A DNA stretch of 30,532 bases from JANWLD01 sp035700225. GTDB taxonomy: Bacteria; Patescibacteriota; Saccharimonadia; Saccharimonadales; 2-12-FULL-41-12. Within the stretch, counting starts at the first letter, position 1. Each line of letters opens with the position of its first letter. Location of the stretch: assembly GCA_035700225.1 (NCBI GenBank), contig DASSOT010000064.1, positions 1 to 30,532 of the forward strand. The letters are read 5' to 3'. Of this stretch, positions 13,852 through 22,286 are shown in pieces. Both the position numbers and the translations under genes were made by a program. The notes beneath the pieces were generated by a model that did no database searches, was not told where the DNA came from, and worked only from the letters and a program-made list of their open reading frames with translations.

Positions 13852-15019
13852 GACTTATAGTATCCGCACCTATAACAAAATTGCCGATGTCGGCATAAGG
13901 CGCTACAAGGGTAACTATAAGGTTTCCGACATGGAAGAGAGCCCGGACGGTATAATGCTTCGCTCATATAATCTGCACGATGAGCCCATACCGGACTCCG
14001 TAGTGGCCGTCGGGCGCGCCGGAGCCGGCGTGAACAACATCCCGATAGATAAGCTGTCCAAAAAAGGCGTGGCGGTATTCAATGCGCCGGGCGCTAACGC
14101 CAACTCCGTGAAAGAGCTGGTGCTGGCCGGGATGCTGTTGGCCGGACGCAACATATATGAAGCCATAGAATATACAAAGGACTTGCCGGCACAGAACATG
14201 AAGGAAAGCGTAGAGGCGGGCAAAAAGAAGTTCGCCGGAAGCGAGCTCAAGGGCAAGACGCTAGGCGTCATAGGTTTGGGCGCCATCGGTTATCGCGTAG
14301 CCAACTCGGCGCTGGACCTGGGCATGCGGGTCTATGGTCATGACCCGGCGCTCAGCCTGAAGAATGCCCGGCAATTGTCCTCAGCCGTCTCGACGGTGGA
14401 GGATTTGAACGAACTCTTAGCCGAGAGCGATTATCTGACGATTCATGTACCCCTGCTGGAATCTACCAGAGGATTGATAGGCAAAAGCGAGATATCAAAG
14501 CTTAAAAAAGGCTGTGTCGTGCTGAATTTCGCCCGCGACGAGCTGATAGATGAAAAAGAACTTCTAAAAGCGATTGATAAAGGCGATATTAACAGATATG
14601 TAACCGATTTTCCCAACCCGACAACCAACGGCCAAGAGGGGGTCATAGCGCTTCCCCACTTGGGTGCGTCCACTGGCGAAGCCGAAGACAACTGCGCGGT
14701 CATGATAGCCGACCAGCTTCAGGATTACATAGAGAACGGCAACATACAGAATTCCGTAAATCTGCCGAACACCGTGCTATCGCGCAAGGGTAACCTAAGG
14801 CTGACACTGGTGCACAGCAACGAGCCCGGTATGGTGGCCCAGATAAGCAACATTTTAAGTGAAGAGAACATAAACCTGCTCGACCTTCTGAACCGGAGCC
14901 GGGGCGAGCTTGCCTATAGCCTCATCGATATAGACGAAAAGGAACTGCCCGACAGCGTTCTCGAAAAACTCAAAAAAATCCCTCAGGTCTATAAGCTTAG
15001 ATTGCTCGGGAAAAGCTAA
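13844..15019 (+). CDS. serA: D-3-phosphoglycerate dehydrogenase with ACT domain
   Basis: NAD-dependent oxidation of 3-phosphoglycerate, first step of serine synthesis (391 aa). The substrate-binding part is interrupted by the Rossmann domain with LGVIGLGAIGYRVA at about 140-153. Catalytic Arg231 is in NFARDELID and His272 in LPHLGASTGEAEDN. The stretch that usually reads DVFxxEP is TDFPNP here, a form I recall in other short SerA proteins. A single C-terminal ACT domain (about 318-391, LTLVHSNEPGMVAQISNIL) suggests feedback by an amino acid, probably serine. The ATG lies inside the end of serC, with GGAGG about 13 nt upstream, suggesting coupled translation. Confidence 0.96.
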   Translation: MAKTYSIRTYNKIADVGIRRYKGNYKVSDMEESPDGIMLRSYNLHDEPIPDSVVAVGRAGAGVNNIPIDKLSKKGVAVFNAPGANANSVKELVLAGMLLAGRNIYEAIEYTKDLPAQNMKESVEAGKKKFAGSELKGKTLGVIGLGAIGYRVANSALDLGMRVYGHDPALSLKNARQLSSAVSTVEDLNELLAESDYLTIHVPLLESTRGLIGKSEISKLKKGCVVLNFARDELIDEKELLKAIDKGDINRYVTDFPNPTTNGQEGVIALPHLGASTGEAEDNCAVMIADQLQDYIENGNIQNSVNLPNTVLSRKGNLRLTLVHSNEPGMVAQISNILSEENINLLDLLNRSRGELAYSLIDIDEKELPDSVLEKLKKIPQVYKLRLLGKS

Positions 15020-15033
15020 TTCTTGCCCTCGGT

Positions 15034-15042
15034 TGATATAAT
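15034..15042 (+). promoter_or_regulatory. Extended -10 promoter before trehalose gene
   Basis: TGaTATAAT at 15034-15042, an extended -10 with no convincing -35. It lies 15 nt after the serA stop and 76 nt before the preferred start at 15118. A second TATAAT at 15111-15116 sits too close to that ATG to be its promoter. Confidence 0.45.
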
Positions 15043-15117
15043 ATATGAACCACTTGCTAATTTATTGTCCTATTAATGCAAGTTAGGAGTTTTCGCGGTT
15101 TTTTACGCCGTATAATT

Positions 15118-17319
15118 ATGGCAAAGAAGAAATTCATCATAGTATCGAACCGGTTGCCGGTGAGCGTTACAAAAAAAGACGGAGAACTGGTTTTTACTCC
15201 AAGCTCCGGAGGGCTTGCTACTGCTCTGTCAAGGTTGTATAAGAACAAACCTGGAAGCCTATGGATAGGCTGGCCCGGCATATGCGAAGAGGATATAACC
15301 CAGCAGGAACGCAAGCTGATAATCAAAAAACTGGCCGGTTTCGGCTGTCACCCCGTATTTTTAAGCCGCAGACAAGTCAGAAAATATTATGACGGGTACT
15401 CTAACGATACTATCTGGCCCCTGTTCCATTACTTCCAGACCTATGTAAAGAACGACGCCAGCTACTGGCACGCATATGAAAAGGTGAACTCTATATTTGC
15501 CGAGGAGGTGGTGAAATATGCGGATGATAACACTTTGCTTTGGGTACACGACTATCATCTTCTGCTTCTGCCCGGCAAATTGCGCGCAAAGCTTCCTAAG
15601 GCGGCCATAGGCTTCTTCTTGCATGTGCCCTTTCCCTCGTATGAGATTTTCCGCCTGCTTCCTAACAGGACTGAAATATTGCAGGGAATGCTCGGCGCTG
15701 ACCTGATAGGCTTTCATATCTATGATTATGCGCGGCACTTTTTGAGTAGTGCTCTTCGTACCTTAGGCCTGGAGGGCTCGAACGCTACGCTGAGCGTAGG
15801 AGAGCGTACGGTACAGGTAGATGCTTTTCCTATAGGTATTGATTATGAGAAGTTCGCAAGCGCCAGCAAGGACAAGAAAACGGCCAAAGAACTGAACGCC
15901 ATTAAAAAACATTACAAAGGTATGAAGATAATCCTATCCATGGACCGGCTGGATTATTCCAAAGGTATATTGGGCAGGCTCAGGGCGTTTGAGCTTTTTC
16001 TTGAGAACAACCCTAAGTATCTGCACAAGGTAGTGCTGGTGATGGTTGCTGTGCCATCGCGCGTAGAAGTACCGACATACAAAAGGCTTAAGCAGGAGAT
16101 TGAACAGACCGTAAGCAGGATAAACGGCAAATATGCCAGCGTAGACTGGAGCCCTATTTCTTATCAGTTCAGGAATCTGCCGTTTGACCAGGTCGCGGCG
16201 CTTTTGACGCGCGCCGACGTAGCCTTGCTCACGCCCCTGCGCGACGGCATGAACCTGGTAGCCAAAGAATATGTGGCGACCAAGCAGGAACAACCGGGAG
16301 TTTTGATACTCAGTGAAATGACCGGCGCCATAGACGAAATGCCGGAAGCCATCAGCGTGAATCCAAACGATGTAAATTCCATAAAAAACGCCATCGTAAA
16401 AGCGCTCGAGATGCCCAAGAGCATGCAATTGCAGAAAATCAACTCAATGCAAAAACGCCTGAGCCAGTATAACGTAGACAGGTGGGCGGATGACTTCATG
16501 GAACAGCTTAAAAAATCAAAAGAACTGCAGATAATCCGCAACGACAAGCTTATTAACAAACAACAGGAGCAGAAGATACTTCGAGGGTTCAAAAAAGCGG
16601 AAAAGAGGCTGATACTTCTGGACTATGACGGCACTGTTACCAATTTGGTTTCTACGCATGAACCGGACATGTCCAAGCCATCAAAGGAACTTTTAGATAT
16701 CCTGAGGGAAATATCCAAGCTTAAGAATACGGCGCTTTGTGTGGTGAGCGGGCGCCCAAAGAACGTTCTGGATAAATGGTTCAAAGGTATACCGATGGCG
16801 ATGTCAGCAGAGCACGGAGCCTGGATAAAGAATGACAATGAATGGTCACGCCATGAAGTATCACTTAACGAATACAAGAAAAAGATAATCTCATTGCTTA
16901 AACACTATGCGGACAGGACTCCCGGCGCCACAATAGAGGAAAAAGATTTCGCGATAGTCTGGCATTATCGCAATGTGCCCAGCGAGCTTGCCCAAGCTAG
17001 GAACTCCAGCATCGAATATGAGCTTACCAACCTGCTCAGGAACTCTGATTTCTCGGTTTTCAGGGGCTCCAAAATACTCGAGATAAAGCCCACGCATATC
17101 AACAAGGGTGTGGTCGTCGAGGATATGATAGCCATCAAAGATCCGGACTTTATACTGTGCATAGGCGATGATTACACCGATGAAGATATGTTCCGTGTCA
17201 TGCCGGACGATGCCTTCAGCGTAAAGGTGGGCTTGGGCGAAACGGGTGCCAGATACCAGGTATTGGGCGTCGAAGACGTGCTGAAACTGTTAAAAAACAT
17301 TATCAAATCATCAAAGTAA
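15118..17319 (+). CDS. otsAB: Fused trehalose-6-phosphate synthase/phosphatase
   Basis: Bifunctional enzyme (733 aa) making trehalose from UDP-glucose and glucose 6-phosphate via trehalose 6-phosphate. The N-terminal GT20 synthase at about 1-470 has FIIVSNRLPVSV, the glucose 6-phosphate loop SSGGLATAL, WVHDYHLLLLPGKLR, DRLDYSKGI and LRDGMNLVAKEYVA. The C-terminal HAD phosphatase has DYDGT at 502-506, VVSGRP, and the metal motif GDDYTDEDMF from 683. The ATG at 15118 is chosen because it opens directly onto the GT20 N-terminus. An ATG at 15076 would add 14 residues; neither has a good Shine-Dalgarno. Trehalose protects against desiccation and osmotic stress, matching the stress-protein island downstream. 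Hexose phosphate could come from FBPase. Confidence 0.95.
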   Translation: MAKKKFIIVSNRLPVSVTKKDGELVFTPSSGGLATALSRLYKNKPGSLWIGWPGICEEDITQQERKLIIKKLAGFGCHPVFLSRRQVRKYYDGYSNDTIWPLFHYFQTYVKNDASYWHAYEKVNSIFAEEVVKYADDNTLLWVHDYHLLLLPGKLRAKLPKAAIGFFLHVPFPSYEIFRLLPNRTEILQGMLGADLIGFHIYDYARHFLSSALRTLGLEGSNATLSVGERTVQVDAFPIGIDYEKFASASKDKKTAKELNAIKKHYKGMKIILSMDRLDYSKGILGRLRAFELFLENNPKYLHKVVLVMVAVPSRVEVPTYKRLKQEIEQTVSRINGKYASVDWSPISYQFRNLPFDQVAALLTRADVALLTPLRDGMNLVAKEYVATKQEQPGVLILSEMTGAIDEMPEAISVNPNDVNSIKNAIVKALEMPKSMQLQKINSMQKRLSQYNVDRWADDFMEQLKKSKELQIIRNDKLINKQQEQKILRGFKKAEKRLILLDYDGTVTNLVSTHEPDMSKPSKELLDILREISKLKNTALCVVSGRPKNVLDKWFKGIPMAMSAEHGAWIKNDNEWSRHEVSLNEYKKKIISLLKHYADRTPGATIEEKDFAIVWHYRNVPSELAQARNSSIEYELTNLLRNSDFSVFRGSKILEIKPTHINKGVVVEDMIAIKDPDFILCIGDDYTDEDMFRVMPDDAFSVKVGLGETGARYQVLGVEDVLKLLKNIIKSSK

Positions 17320-17331
17320 ATCTTATGCTGT

Positions 17332-18492
17332 TCAGAGGTCTTTTATCATAGCCTGTATCTGGCTGTAGTCGTCTACTCCTCCGTTTGGCACGAGGGCCGA
17401 TTGGCCGGAAGGCGTAGTGTAGCTTGTCAGCAGATTTATCTTCTTCTTTTCGTCGCGCAGTCCGACGGACCTCAGCTTATTGTCCGGTATGGAGTCAAAT
17501 AGCCGGTAAAACGGCAGTACGTTGTCCAATTTCAAATCCGTCTTTATGTTGTCGGCGATGGCGTATAGAATCGGCTTGTTCTTGCGTGGATCTAAAAGCA
17601 ACTTCCAGGTTATCTTATCCTTTATGCCTTTTATGACAGCCCTTTGGTTCTTGGTGCGGTCAAAGTCCGATTGGCTGAGTCCGTAGGAACCGTATGAAAG
17701 CCCTCGGGCGCGCGTCAGGTTCAATGCGGTCTGGGCATTTATCTTCTGTTTGCCGTTCTTCAGCTGTAGCTTACTGCCCTCCCTGGCTAAAAACCCCGGG
17801 TCATATATACCGCGGCGGTCACTGCTTTGGATATTGACCGTTATTCCGCCGAGGGCTTTGACGGTGTCTTTAACCGCTCCGTAGTTGATAAGGACGTAAT
17901 AATGGAACTGTATGCCGAAATCCTGCGATATGACCTTCTCCAGCAGGCCCATGCCACCTTTGGCATAGCCTTTCTCGTTGAAGTGCGAACTTTGGCCGTC
18001 TTGGTAAGCCTCGTTTATCTTCGCATAGCCGAAACCGGGTATGTTTACATAAAGGTCGCGCGGAATACTCAACATATATCCGGTGCGGGAATCCTTATCC
18101 AAGCTGAGTATCATGATAGAATCGGTCAGCTTAGCGCCGGAATGGCCCGGGTCGTCCGCTGAAAAACCGGCCAAGAGTACATTCGTACGCCCGCCGTCGT
18201 TAGCCAGGCTGTTCGGCGGAAGCGCCTTCGGCAGATAATCCGTACCGAACATTTTCTTGCTGGCGCCAGCGAAATTCCGATAATCCCATGCGCCGATGTA
18301 GATAACGGGTATCAGAAGAAGTATGAACAACAGCAGGATTCTTTTTTTCCATCCGAAACGGCGTTTTTTCTTTCCTTCGTCTTTATCTTCCAGCTCTCCG
18401 TATGTCGGCGCGCGATAGTCCTGGTCCTTGTTGGGCAAGGTTCTGTGCACATCGAACCGTTTAGGCTGATGTTTTCTTTTGGATTTGAACAT
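17332..18492 (-). CDS. LytR-CpsA-Psr (LCP) family cell-wall ligase
   Basis: Protein of 386 aa: a basic cytoplasmic N-terminus of about 50 residues, one membrane helix (about 51-70, ILLLFILLLIPVIYIGAW), then an extracytoplasmic LCP domain. Hallmarks are TNVLLAG, LTDSIMILSLDKDSRTGYMLSIPRDLYVNIP (polyprenyl-phosphate and Arg/Asp site), KINEAY, LGGITV and DFDRTKNQRAVIKGI. LCP enzymes transfer lipid-linked glycopolymers to peptidoglycan, so this protein implies a decorated Gram-positive-like wall. The ATG at 18492 lacks a Shine-Dalgarno; TATGAT (18499-18504) lies 6 nt upstream, so initiation may be leaderless. Convergent with otsAB, with a 12-bp gap. Confidence 0.93.
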   Translation of the reverse strand: MFKSKRKHQPKRFDVHRTLPNKDQDYRAPTYGELEDKDEGKKKRRFGWKKRILLLFILLLIPVIYIGAWDYRNFAGASKKMFGTDYLPKALPPNSLANDGGRTNVLLAGFSADDPGHSGAKLTDSIMILSLDKDSRTGYMLSIPRDLYVNIPGFGYAKINEAYQDGQSSHFNEKGYAKGGMGLLEKVISQDFGIQFHYYVLINYGAVKDTVKALGGITVNIQSSDRRGIYDPGFLAREGSKLQLKNGKQKINAQTALNLTRARGLSYGSYGLSQSDFDRTKNQRAVIKGIKDKITWKLLLDPRKNKPILYAIADNIKTDLKLDNVLPFYRLFDSIPDNKLRSVGLRDEKKKINLLTSYTTPSGQSALVPNGGVDDYSQIQAMIKDL

Positions 18493-18512
18493 AAGGTAAT
18501 CATACCAAAAGA

Positions 18513-18537
18513 AGCGCCCGAAGTGTTATAGGGCGCT
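18513..18537 (-). terminator. Terminator after GlsB-type gene
   Basis: Minus-strand RNA AGCGCCC, 11-nt loop, GGGCGCU, then UUCUUUU. The 7-bp GC stem and U-rich tail fit an intrinsic terminator ending the 52-aa/GlsB operon before the LCP gene. Confidence 0.75.
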
Positions 18538-18538
18538 C

Positions 18539-18793
18539 CTAGCTTCGGGAAAACAGGTTCACTACGCCCAAAAGAATGATAGCCCCCAAGAGAGCTATCA
18601 CGAAACTGGTCAGATTGAACCCGGTTATACCTTCCCCGCCGAAGGCTCTGGCGATGAAACCGCCTATGACGGCTCCGACTATTCCTACTACTATATTAGC
18701 GAAACCTCCTTGTTCTTCGTTGGTGCCCATCAGCATGGAGGCTATCCAGCCCACTAAGGCTCCGAATATAATCCATAAGATGATGTTTATCAT
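18539..18793 (-). CDS. GlsB/YeaQ/YmgE-type stress membrane protein
   Basis: Small hydrophobic protein of 84 aa. Three membrane segments are separated by Gly-rich turns: IILWIIFGALVGWIASMLMG, IVVGIVGAVIGGFIARAFGG and FVIALLGAIILLGVVNLF. Length and the GALVGWIAS...GGFIAR pattern match the transglycosylase-associated/GlsB family, induced by general or acid stress in other bacteria. The molecular role is not established. It follows a 52-aa hydrophilic ORF by 15 nt on the same strand and probably shares its mRNA; no strong Shine-Dalgarno of its own. A terminator lies just after the stop. Confidence 0.92.
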   Translation of the reverse strand: MINIILWIIFGALVGWIASMLMGTNEEQGGFANIVVGIVGAVIGGFIARAFGGEGITGFNLTSFVIALLGAIILLGVVNLFSRS

Positions 18794-18808
18794 GGCCGGT
18801 CTTTCTTG

Positions 18809-18967
18809 CTAGTTTCTGTAATCGATGTCGGTGTCGTGCCGGCGCTTCGTCTGCGTATCTATCGGCCCGGAACTATCGAAAATACGCAGTTCCGGATATT
18901 CCTCGCTTTTACGCCTGAGAAATGTATTTATCCTGGAATCCACATCCTTTATATAAATGTCTTTCAT
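18809..18967 (-). CDS. Small hydrophilic protein, 52 aa, unknown
   Basis: Reads MKDIYIKDVDSRINTFL, then a charged stretch ending RHDTDIDYRN. No membrane segment or recognisable domain. Real coding is supported by a near-perfect AGGAGG eight nt before the ATG at 18967, an open frame with codon use like the neighbours, and tight linkage (15 nt) to the GlsB-type gene. The coding frame leaves no unexplained gap. It is divergent from the Crp-family gene, with a CRP-like site in the shared promoter region, so it may belong to that regulon. Function unknown. Confidence 0.75.
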   Translation of the reverse strand: MKDIYIKDVDSRINTFLRRKSEEYPELRIFDSSGPIDTQTKRRHDTDIDYRN

Positions 18968-19041
18968 ATTCTTGCCCTCCTCACATGTTTAATACTAATT
19001 GAACTTTTATACTGCATCAGTGAAGTTATTTACAGTTAGTG

Positions 19042-19057
19042 TGTGAAAAAGTTTACA
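19042..19057. promoter_or_regulatory. CRP-like site upstream of crp-family gene
   Basis: TGTGA-AAAAGT-TTACA, one mismatch from TGTGA-N6-TCACA. It is in the divergent region between the 52-aa/GlsB operon and the Crp-family gene, placed for autoregulation. Confidence 0.5.
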
Positions 19058-19137
19058 AACCCTAAGCTTGGCTTACTTTAGAATTGCTGTAGTTGGTATC
19101 ATAGTTATTACAAATAATAAGTAAGGCCGGTTGATTA

Positions 19138-19809
19138 ATGCTCAAAGTTTTGCGCCCACTCATAAAGGACTCGGTAAAGAGGGCATATTCGCCGGGTTCC
19201 ACTATTTATTATCAGGGCGAAGTTCCGCGCTCCGCCTGCATCATCATAAAAGGCATAGTCCGGGTGTACAGTATTTCCCCGCAGGGCGATGAACAGATTA
19301 TTACCTATCATGATGGTGGCGAGTTCATCCCTACTTCCTGGATATTCAACAAGACTGCGGGCAGTCTATTCTTTTATGAAACAGTCGGCACATGCGAGGT
19401 CGCTTTCGTTACCAAAAGCCGTTTTTTGGAGTTTTTCAATGAAAAGCCGGAGCGCATGAGCGCATTGGCGAACTATCTGGCTACGGCGTATACGGCAGGG
19501 ATGATGCGCATAAGCGCGCTTGAGCAGGCAAAGGCGAGGGAAAAACTCCTATATACCCTTTATTACTTATGTCAGCGCCACGGAACTATTACGCGCAACT
19601 CCCCGGTCATACATATAAAACTTTCGCTCACACATCAAGCATTAGCAAGCCTGATGGGACTGACAAGAGAAACTACTGCCACAGAGATGAATAAGCTGAA
19701 AAAAGAAAAGATTCTGCGCTATCGGAACCAGCAGTATTCTATTGACAGGGAAAAACTTCTCGCTCTTATGGGCGAGGAGAGCTTCAAGGATATAGAACCG
19801 CTGGTTTAG
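19138..19809 (+). CDS. Crp/Fnr-family transcription regulator
   Basis: Protein of 223 aa. An N-terminal cyclic-nucleotide-type beta-roll (about 18-110: YSPGSTIYYQGEVPRSACIIIKG, broken here, then GGEFIPTSWIF) is followed by a dimer helix. A C-terminal winged HTH spans about 165-205 (LTHQALASLMGLTRETTATEM). The phosphate-binding Arg of cAMP-responsive CRP (GE-x8-RxAxV) is not present, so the ligand is uncertain. There is no N-terminal Cys cluster, so it is not an Fnr iron-sulfur sensor. Two TGTGA-N6-TTACA sites flank the gene. It ends 3 nt from the convergent response-regulator gene. Likely regulator of the neighbouring stress genes (inference). Confidence 0.92.
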   Translation: MLKVLRPLIKDSVKRAYSPGSTIYYQGEVPRSACIIIKGIVRVYSISPQGDEQIITYHDGGEFIPTSWIFNKTAGSLFFYETVGTCEVAFVTKSRFLEFFNEKPERMSALANYLATAYTAGMMRISALEQAKAREKLLYTLYYLCQRHGTITRNSPVIHIKLSLTHQALASLMGLTRETTATEMNKLKKEKILRYRNQQYSIDREKLLALMGEESFKDIEPLV

Positions 19810-19812
19810 CGG

Positions 19813-20238
19813 TTATTTGCCCGCAAGGGTATTTTCGACGAACCGCGCCAGCTCCTTGGGCGATGCCCATGCTTTGAGCATATACTTATGTGCTCCCAGC
19901 TCGTATGCCTCGTTAATTTCTTTCTGGGTGTCAAGGTTTGAAAATACAATGATCTTGACATTAGGATGTTTTTTCAGCGGCTTATATTTATTTAGGAATT
20001 CTATGCCGCTCATGTTGGGCATCCTAAGGTCTAAAAGTATCAGATCGGGCTCATGGTCTTTGGCTTTTTTCAACGCTTCTTCGCCGTCATAAGCGGCATC
20101 AACCTTATATCCCTCTTTCTTAAGGATGGCCTGGTAGGCATCGCTCAACATTTTTTCGTCTTCTACTATCAGTATTGTTTTTTTTGCCATAAGATTCCTA
20201 ACGTTCCCCCGTGCGTACGCTTTAACTTCGGCTTTCAT
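19813..20238 (-). CDS. Single-domain response regulator
   Basis: A stand-alone receiver domain without an output domain. Hallmarks are the acidic pair VEDE, phospho-acceptor Asp in DLILLDLRMPN (Asp70 from this start), Ser/Thr position in VFSN and Lys in HKYMLKAWASP. The start at 20238 is backed by GGGAGA 4 nt upstream. A second in-frame ATG at 20190 (AAAAAACA-coded MAKKTILIVEDE, with AGGA 5 nt upstream) would give a 125-aa protein of typical receiver length, so the first 16 residues are uncertain. It follows the CHASE histidine kinase by 45 nt and is its probable partner. With no DNA-binding domain, its output must be another protein. Confidence 0.92.
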   Translation of the reverse strand: MKAEVKAYARGNVRNLMAKKTILIVEDEKMLSDAYQAILKKEGYKVDAAYDGEEALKKAKDHEPDLILLDLRMPNMSGIEFLNKYKPLKKHPNVKIIVFSNLDTQKEINEAYELGAHKYMLKAWASPKELARFVENTLAGK

Positions 20239-20263
20239 AATATCTCCCTTTTGTATAACCAAC

Positions 20264-20279
20264 TGTGAAAAATATTACA
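20264..20279. promoter_or_regulatory. CRP-like site between histidine kinase and response regulator
   Basis: TGTGA-AAAATA-TTACA, nearly identical to the site at 19042. It lies 26 nt upstream of the response-regulator start and 4 nt after the kinase stop. Confidence 0.45.
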
Positions 20280-20283
20280 AAAA

Positions 20284-21969
20284 TCAGCCTTCATCGTTTT
20301 TGTACAATGACAGGGTTATTATGCAACTCGAACCTTCATTCTCGATGGATTTGAACTCTATCTTACCCTGGTGCGCGTCGGTTACTTTTCTGGCGAGATA
20401 TAGGCCTATGCCACTTCCGCTTACCGAATCGCTCAGTGGATTGGGGACCCGCGAAAACTTACGAAACAGCAGGTACTGGTATTTTTGTTTCACCCCTACG
20501 CCGGTGTCCTCGATAGTAAGCTTGGCTTCATTCTTTGTTTTTTTAAGTTTCACCGTGATGGTTCCGCCGGGTTTGGTGTACTTTGTCGCGTTGCTAAGTA
20601 TGTTCTCGATAGCCATTCTTAGATAATCTTTATCGGCATAGACATAAACAGGTTTTTTGTCGAGCTTGCGCAGTAGTTTCTGCTGGTTTTCCCTAATGGT
20701 TTCTCTCTGCTCATCCAGTACTTCCTTGACGAGCGATAAAAGGTCGGTTTTTTTCATGTCGAAGCGTATGTTTCCCGTATCGGCTCGCGCTACGAAAAGC
20801 ATGTCGTTAATGGTGTTGAGCTGGCGTTCGTTGCTTTTGTAGGCCTTGTTCAGGTATTTCTTTTGCTCCCTTGTCATTTTTCCACCATAGCCTTCTTTTA
20901 GCATGCCTATGTATTGTTTTACACCGGTAGCGGGAGTTCTCAGCTGATGGGATGCCAGGGCCAAAAGCTCGTCTTTGGCGGACTGGATTTCTTTGGATTC
21001 TTTGTCGGCAAGAGCCCTGGTACGGTTCAGAAGTATCATATAGATAAATATCGCTAAAAACGCACTGAAAAGCAGTCCGGTCCAAAGAGCTACGGCGGGC
21101 CTTCTCCTGTCCTGGCCAGGGATAATGTCCGGGCTGGTTACGCCGGTTACGTTCCAGGCGCGGTTGTTTACTGCCAGAGCCTGATTTACTTCCACCTTAT
21201 CGGTGTGCGCATTCAGGCGGTCAAAGCCCGGCCCCTTGTATATGAGTGAAGCCACTCCGTCATTATCATCATACACCTTGAACGCGAAACTGTTATCAGT
21301 ACCATCAGCCACTTCATTTATCAGCTTATAGCTGGCAATATCTGCATAAATATAACCTGCGATATTATTTCTTCTTTGGTTGAGCGTGTCGCTATTTCCT
21401 GCGTATACCGGACCGAATATCATAAATTGCGGGCGGCTTCCGAACAAGCCTTTGTCTTGCGGAAGCTCCTGGGTGATTATGGCCTGCCCTACGTCCCTGG
21501 CCTGTTTCATGTCTTTGCTTAAAGTCGGATCGGAATAAAGGTCGTACCCTCTATAGCTGTAATTTTCTTTGTTCCCCGGCTGAGCATATATGATCTTCGC
21601 CGTATCGTTCCCCGCATTGACCTTGGCGAAGCCCAGGGTTTTCATGCCCGGGTAGCGGTTAGGCAGATTGAATATGTTCGTGAATTTTTTCCACTCGGCC
21701 GGGCTCACATAATCAGACGCCTCAAAAAGACCTACGCCCGAGTTCACGACATCTATGTAGGAGTCGACCCGTTTACCCAGCGCGTCCTTGACATCCTTTA
21801 CGCTTTGCTGGGATAAGTCGGCCTGTTTGCTTTTGGTGTTGTGTTTCAAATCAGCCCAGTTCCAGATGGTTATGCCAGCGAACGCAAAAAAAACCGCCAA
21901 GGCGGGCAGTGTATGCATGAAGGTTCTGTCACGCCTGCTTAGATTTATGCGTTTATCTATAAAGAACAT
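20284..21969 (-). CDS. CHASE-domain sensor histidine kinase
   Basis: Membrane sensor of 561 aa. First membrane helix at about 19-39 (LPALAVFFAFAGITIWNW), an extracytoplasmic CHASE domain at about 60-285 (including FGPVYAGN, NIAGYIYADIAS), second helix at about 295-315 (ALWTGLLFSAFLAIFIYMILL). HisKA follows with the phospho-acceptor His341 in LASHQLRTPATGVKQY, then HATPase_c with ENILSNATKYT, DTGVGV, FRKFSR and GSGIGLYLARKV. CHASE domains bind small extracellular ligands such as cytokinins or peptides; the ligand here is unknown. The ATG at 21969 has no clear Shine-Dalgarno. A perfect 18-bp palindrome lies 44 nt upstream, over the expected -35. Partner: the single-domain response regulator directly downstream. 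Confidence 0.95.
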   Translation of the reverse strand: MFFIDKRINLSRRDRTFMHTLPALAVFFAFAGITIWNWADLKHNTKSKQADLSQQSVKDVKDALGKRVDSYIDVVNSGVGLFEASDYVSPAEWKKFTNIFNLPNRYPGMKTLGFAKVNAGNDTAKIIYAQPGNKENYSYRGYDLYSDPTLSKDMKQARDVGQAIITQELPQDKGLFGSRPQFMIFGPVYAGNSDTLNQRRNNIAGYIYADIASYKLINEVADGTDNSFAFKVYDDNDGVASLIYKGPGFDRLNAHTDKVEVNQALAVNNRAWNVTGVTSPDIIPGQDRRRPAVALWTGLLFSAFLAIFIYMILLNRTRALADKESKEIQSAKDELLALASHQLRTPATGVKQYIGMLKEGYGGKMTREQKKYLNKAYKSNERQLNTINDMLFVARADTGNIRFDMKKTDLLSLVKEVLDEQRETIRENQQKLLRKLDKKPVYVYADKDYLRMAIENILSNATKYTKPGGTITVKLKKTKNEAKLTIEDTGVGVKQKYQYLLFRKFSRVPNPLSDSVSGSGIGLYLARKVTDAHQGKIEFKSIENEGSSCIITLSLYKNDEG

Positions 21970-22012
21970 AGCTGGTTGCCTTGGTAGATTGTACCCAAGG
22001 GCTGAAATATAT

Positions 22013-22030
22013 ATGTAAGAATTCTTACAT
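22013..22030. promoter_or_regulatory. Perfect 18-bp palindrome before histidine kinase
   Basis: ATGTAAGAATTCTTACAT is exactly self-complementary. It lies upstream of a candidate minus-strand -10 TACAAT (21988-21993) and covers the -35 region, so an operator for a dimeric regulator is likely. No U-run follows it, so it does not look like a terminator. Confidence 0.55.
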
Positions 22031-22032
22031 GG

Positions 22033-22146
22033 CTAACCTTCTATGTCGTCGTGGGGCGGCTCAGGGTCTTTCGGCATTTTCGGTTTCGGCGGTTTGGGTG
22101 TGGCTACCGGCCTGGGTCTGTTGATGTTTTCTAGCAAGGGGTTCAT
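22033..22146 (-). CDS. Tiny Pro/Lys-rich protein, 37 aa
   Basis: Reads MNPLLENINRPRPVATPKPP, continues with KPKMPKDPEPP and ends HDDIEG. About one third of residues are proline, in a disordered-looking PK-rich pattern. GGAG lies 6 nt before the ATG at 22146. No homologue is recalled. It stops 3 nt before the 18-bp palindrome and precedes the histidine kinase on the same strand. Coding is plausible but not proven at this length. Confidence 0.45.
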   Translation of the reverse strand: MNPLLENINRPRPVATPKPPKPKMPKDPEPPHDDIEG

Positions 22147-22286
22147 AAAAAGCTCCATTTAATTAACTATCTTGTCTAATCAGAATATGACCGTAAAGCG
22201 TTATGCGCTGTTAAAAATCTAATAGATGGCAAGCACGCCAAAAGGTTATGCTGAAAAAGCCAATAATCGCAACCAAGGAGGTTATG

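Noticed and set aside
15111..15116. TATAAT as the promoter of otsAB
   Set aside because: It is 1 nt before the preferred ATG, so transcription would start inside the coding region; the extended -10 at 15034 fits better.
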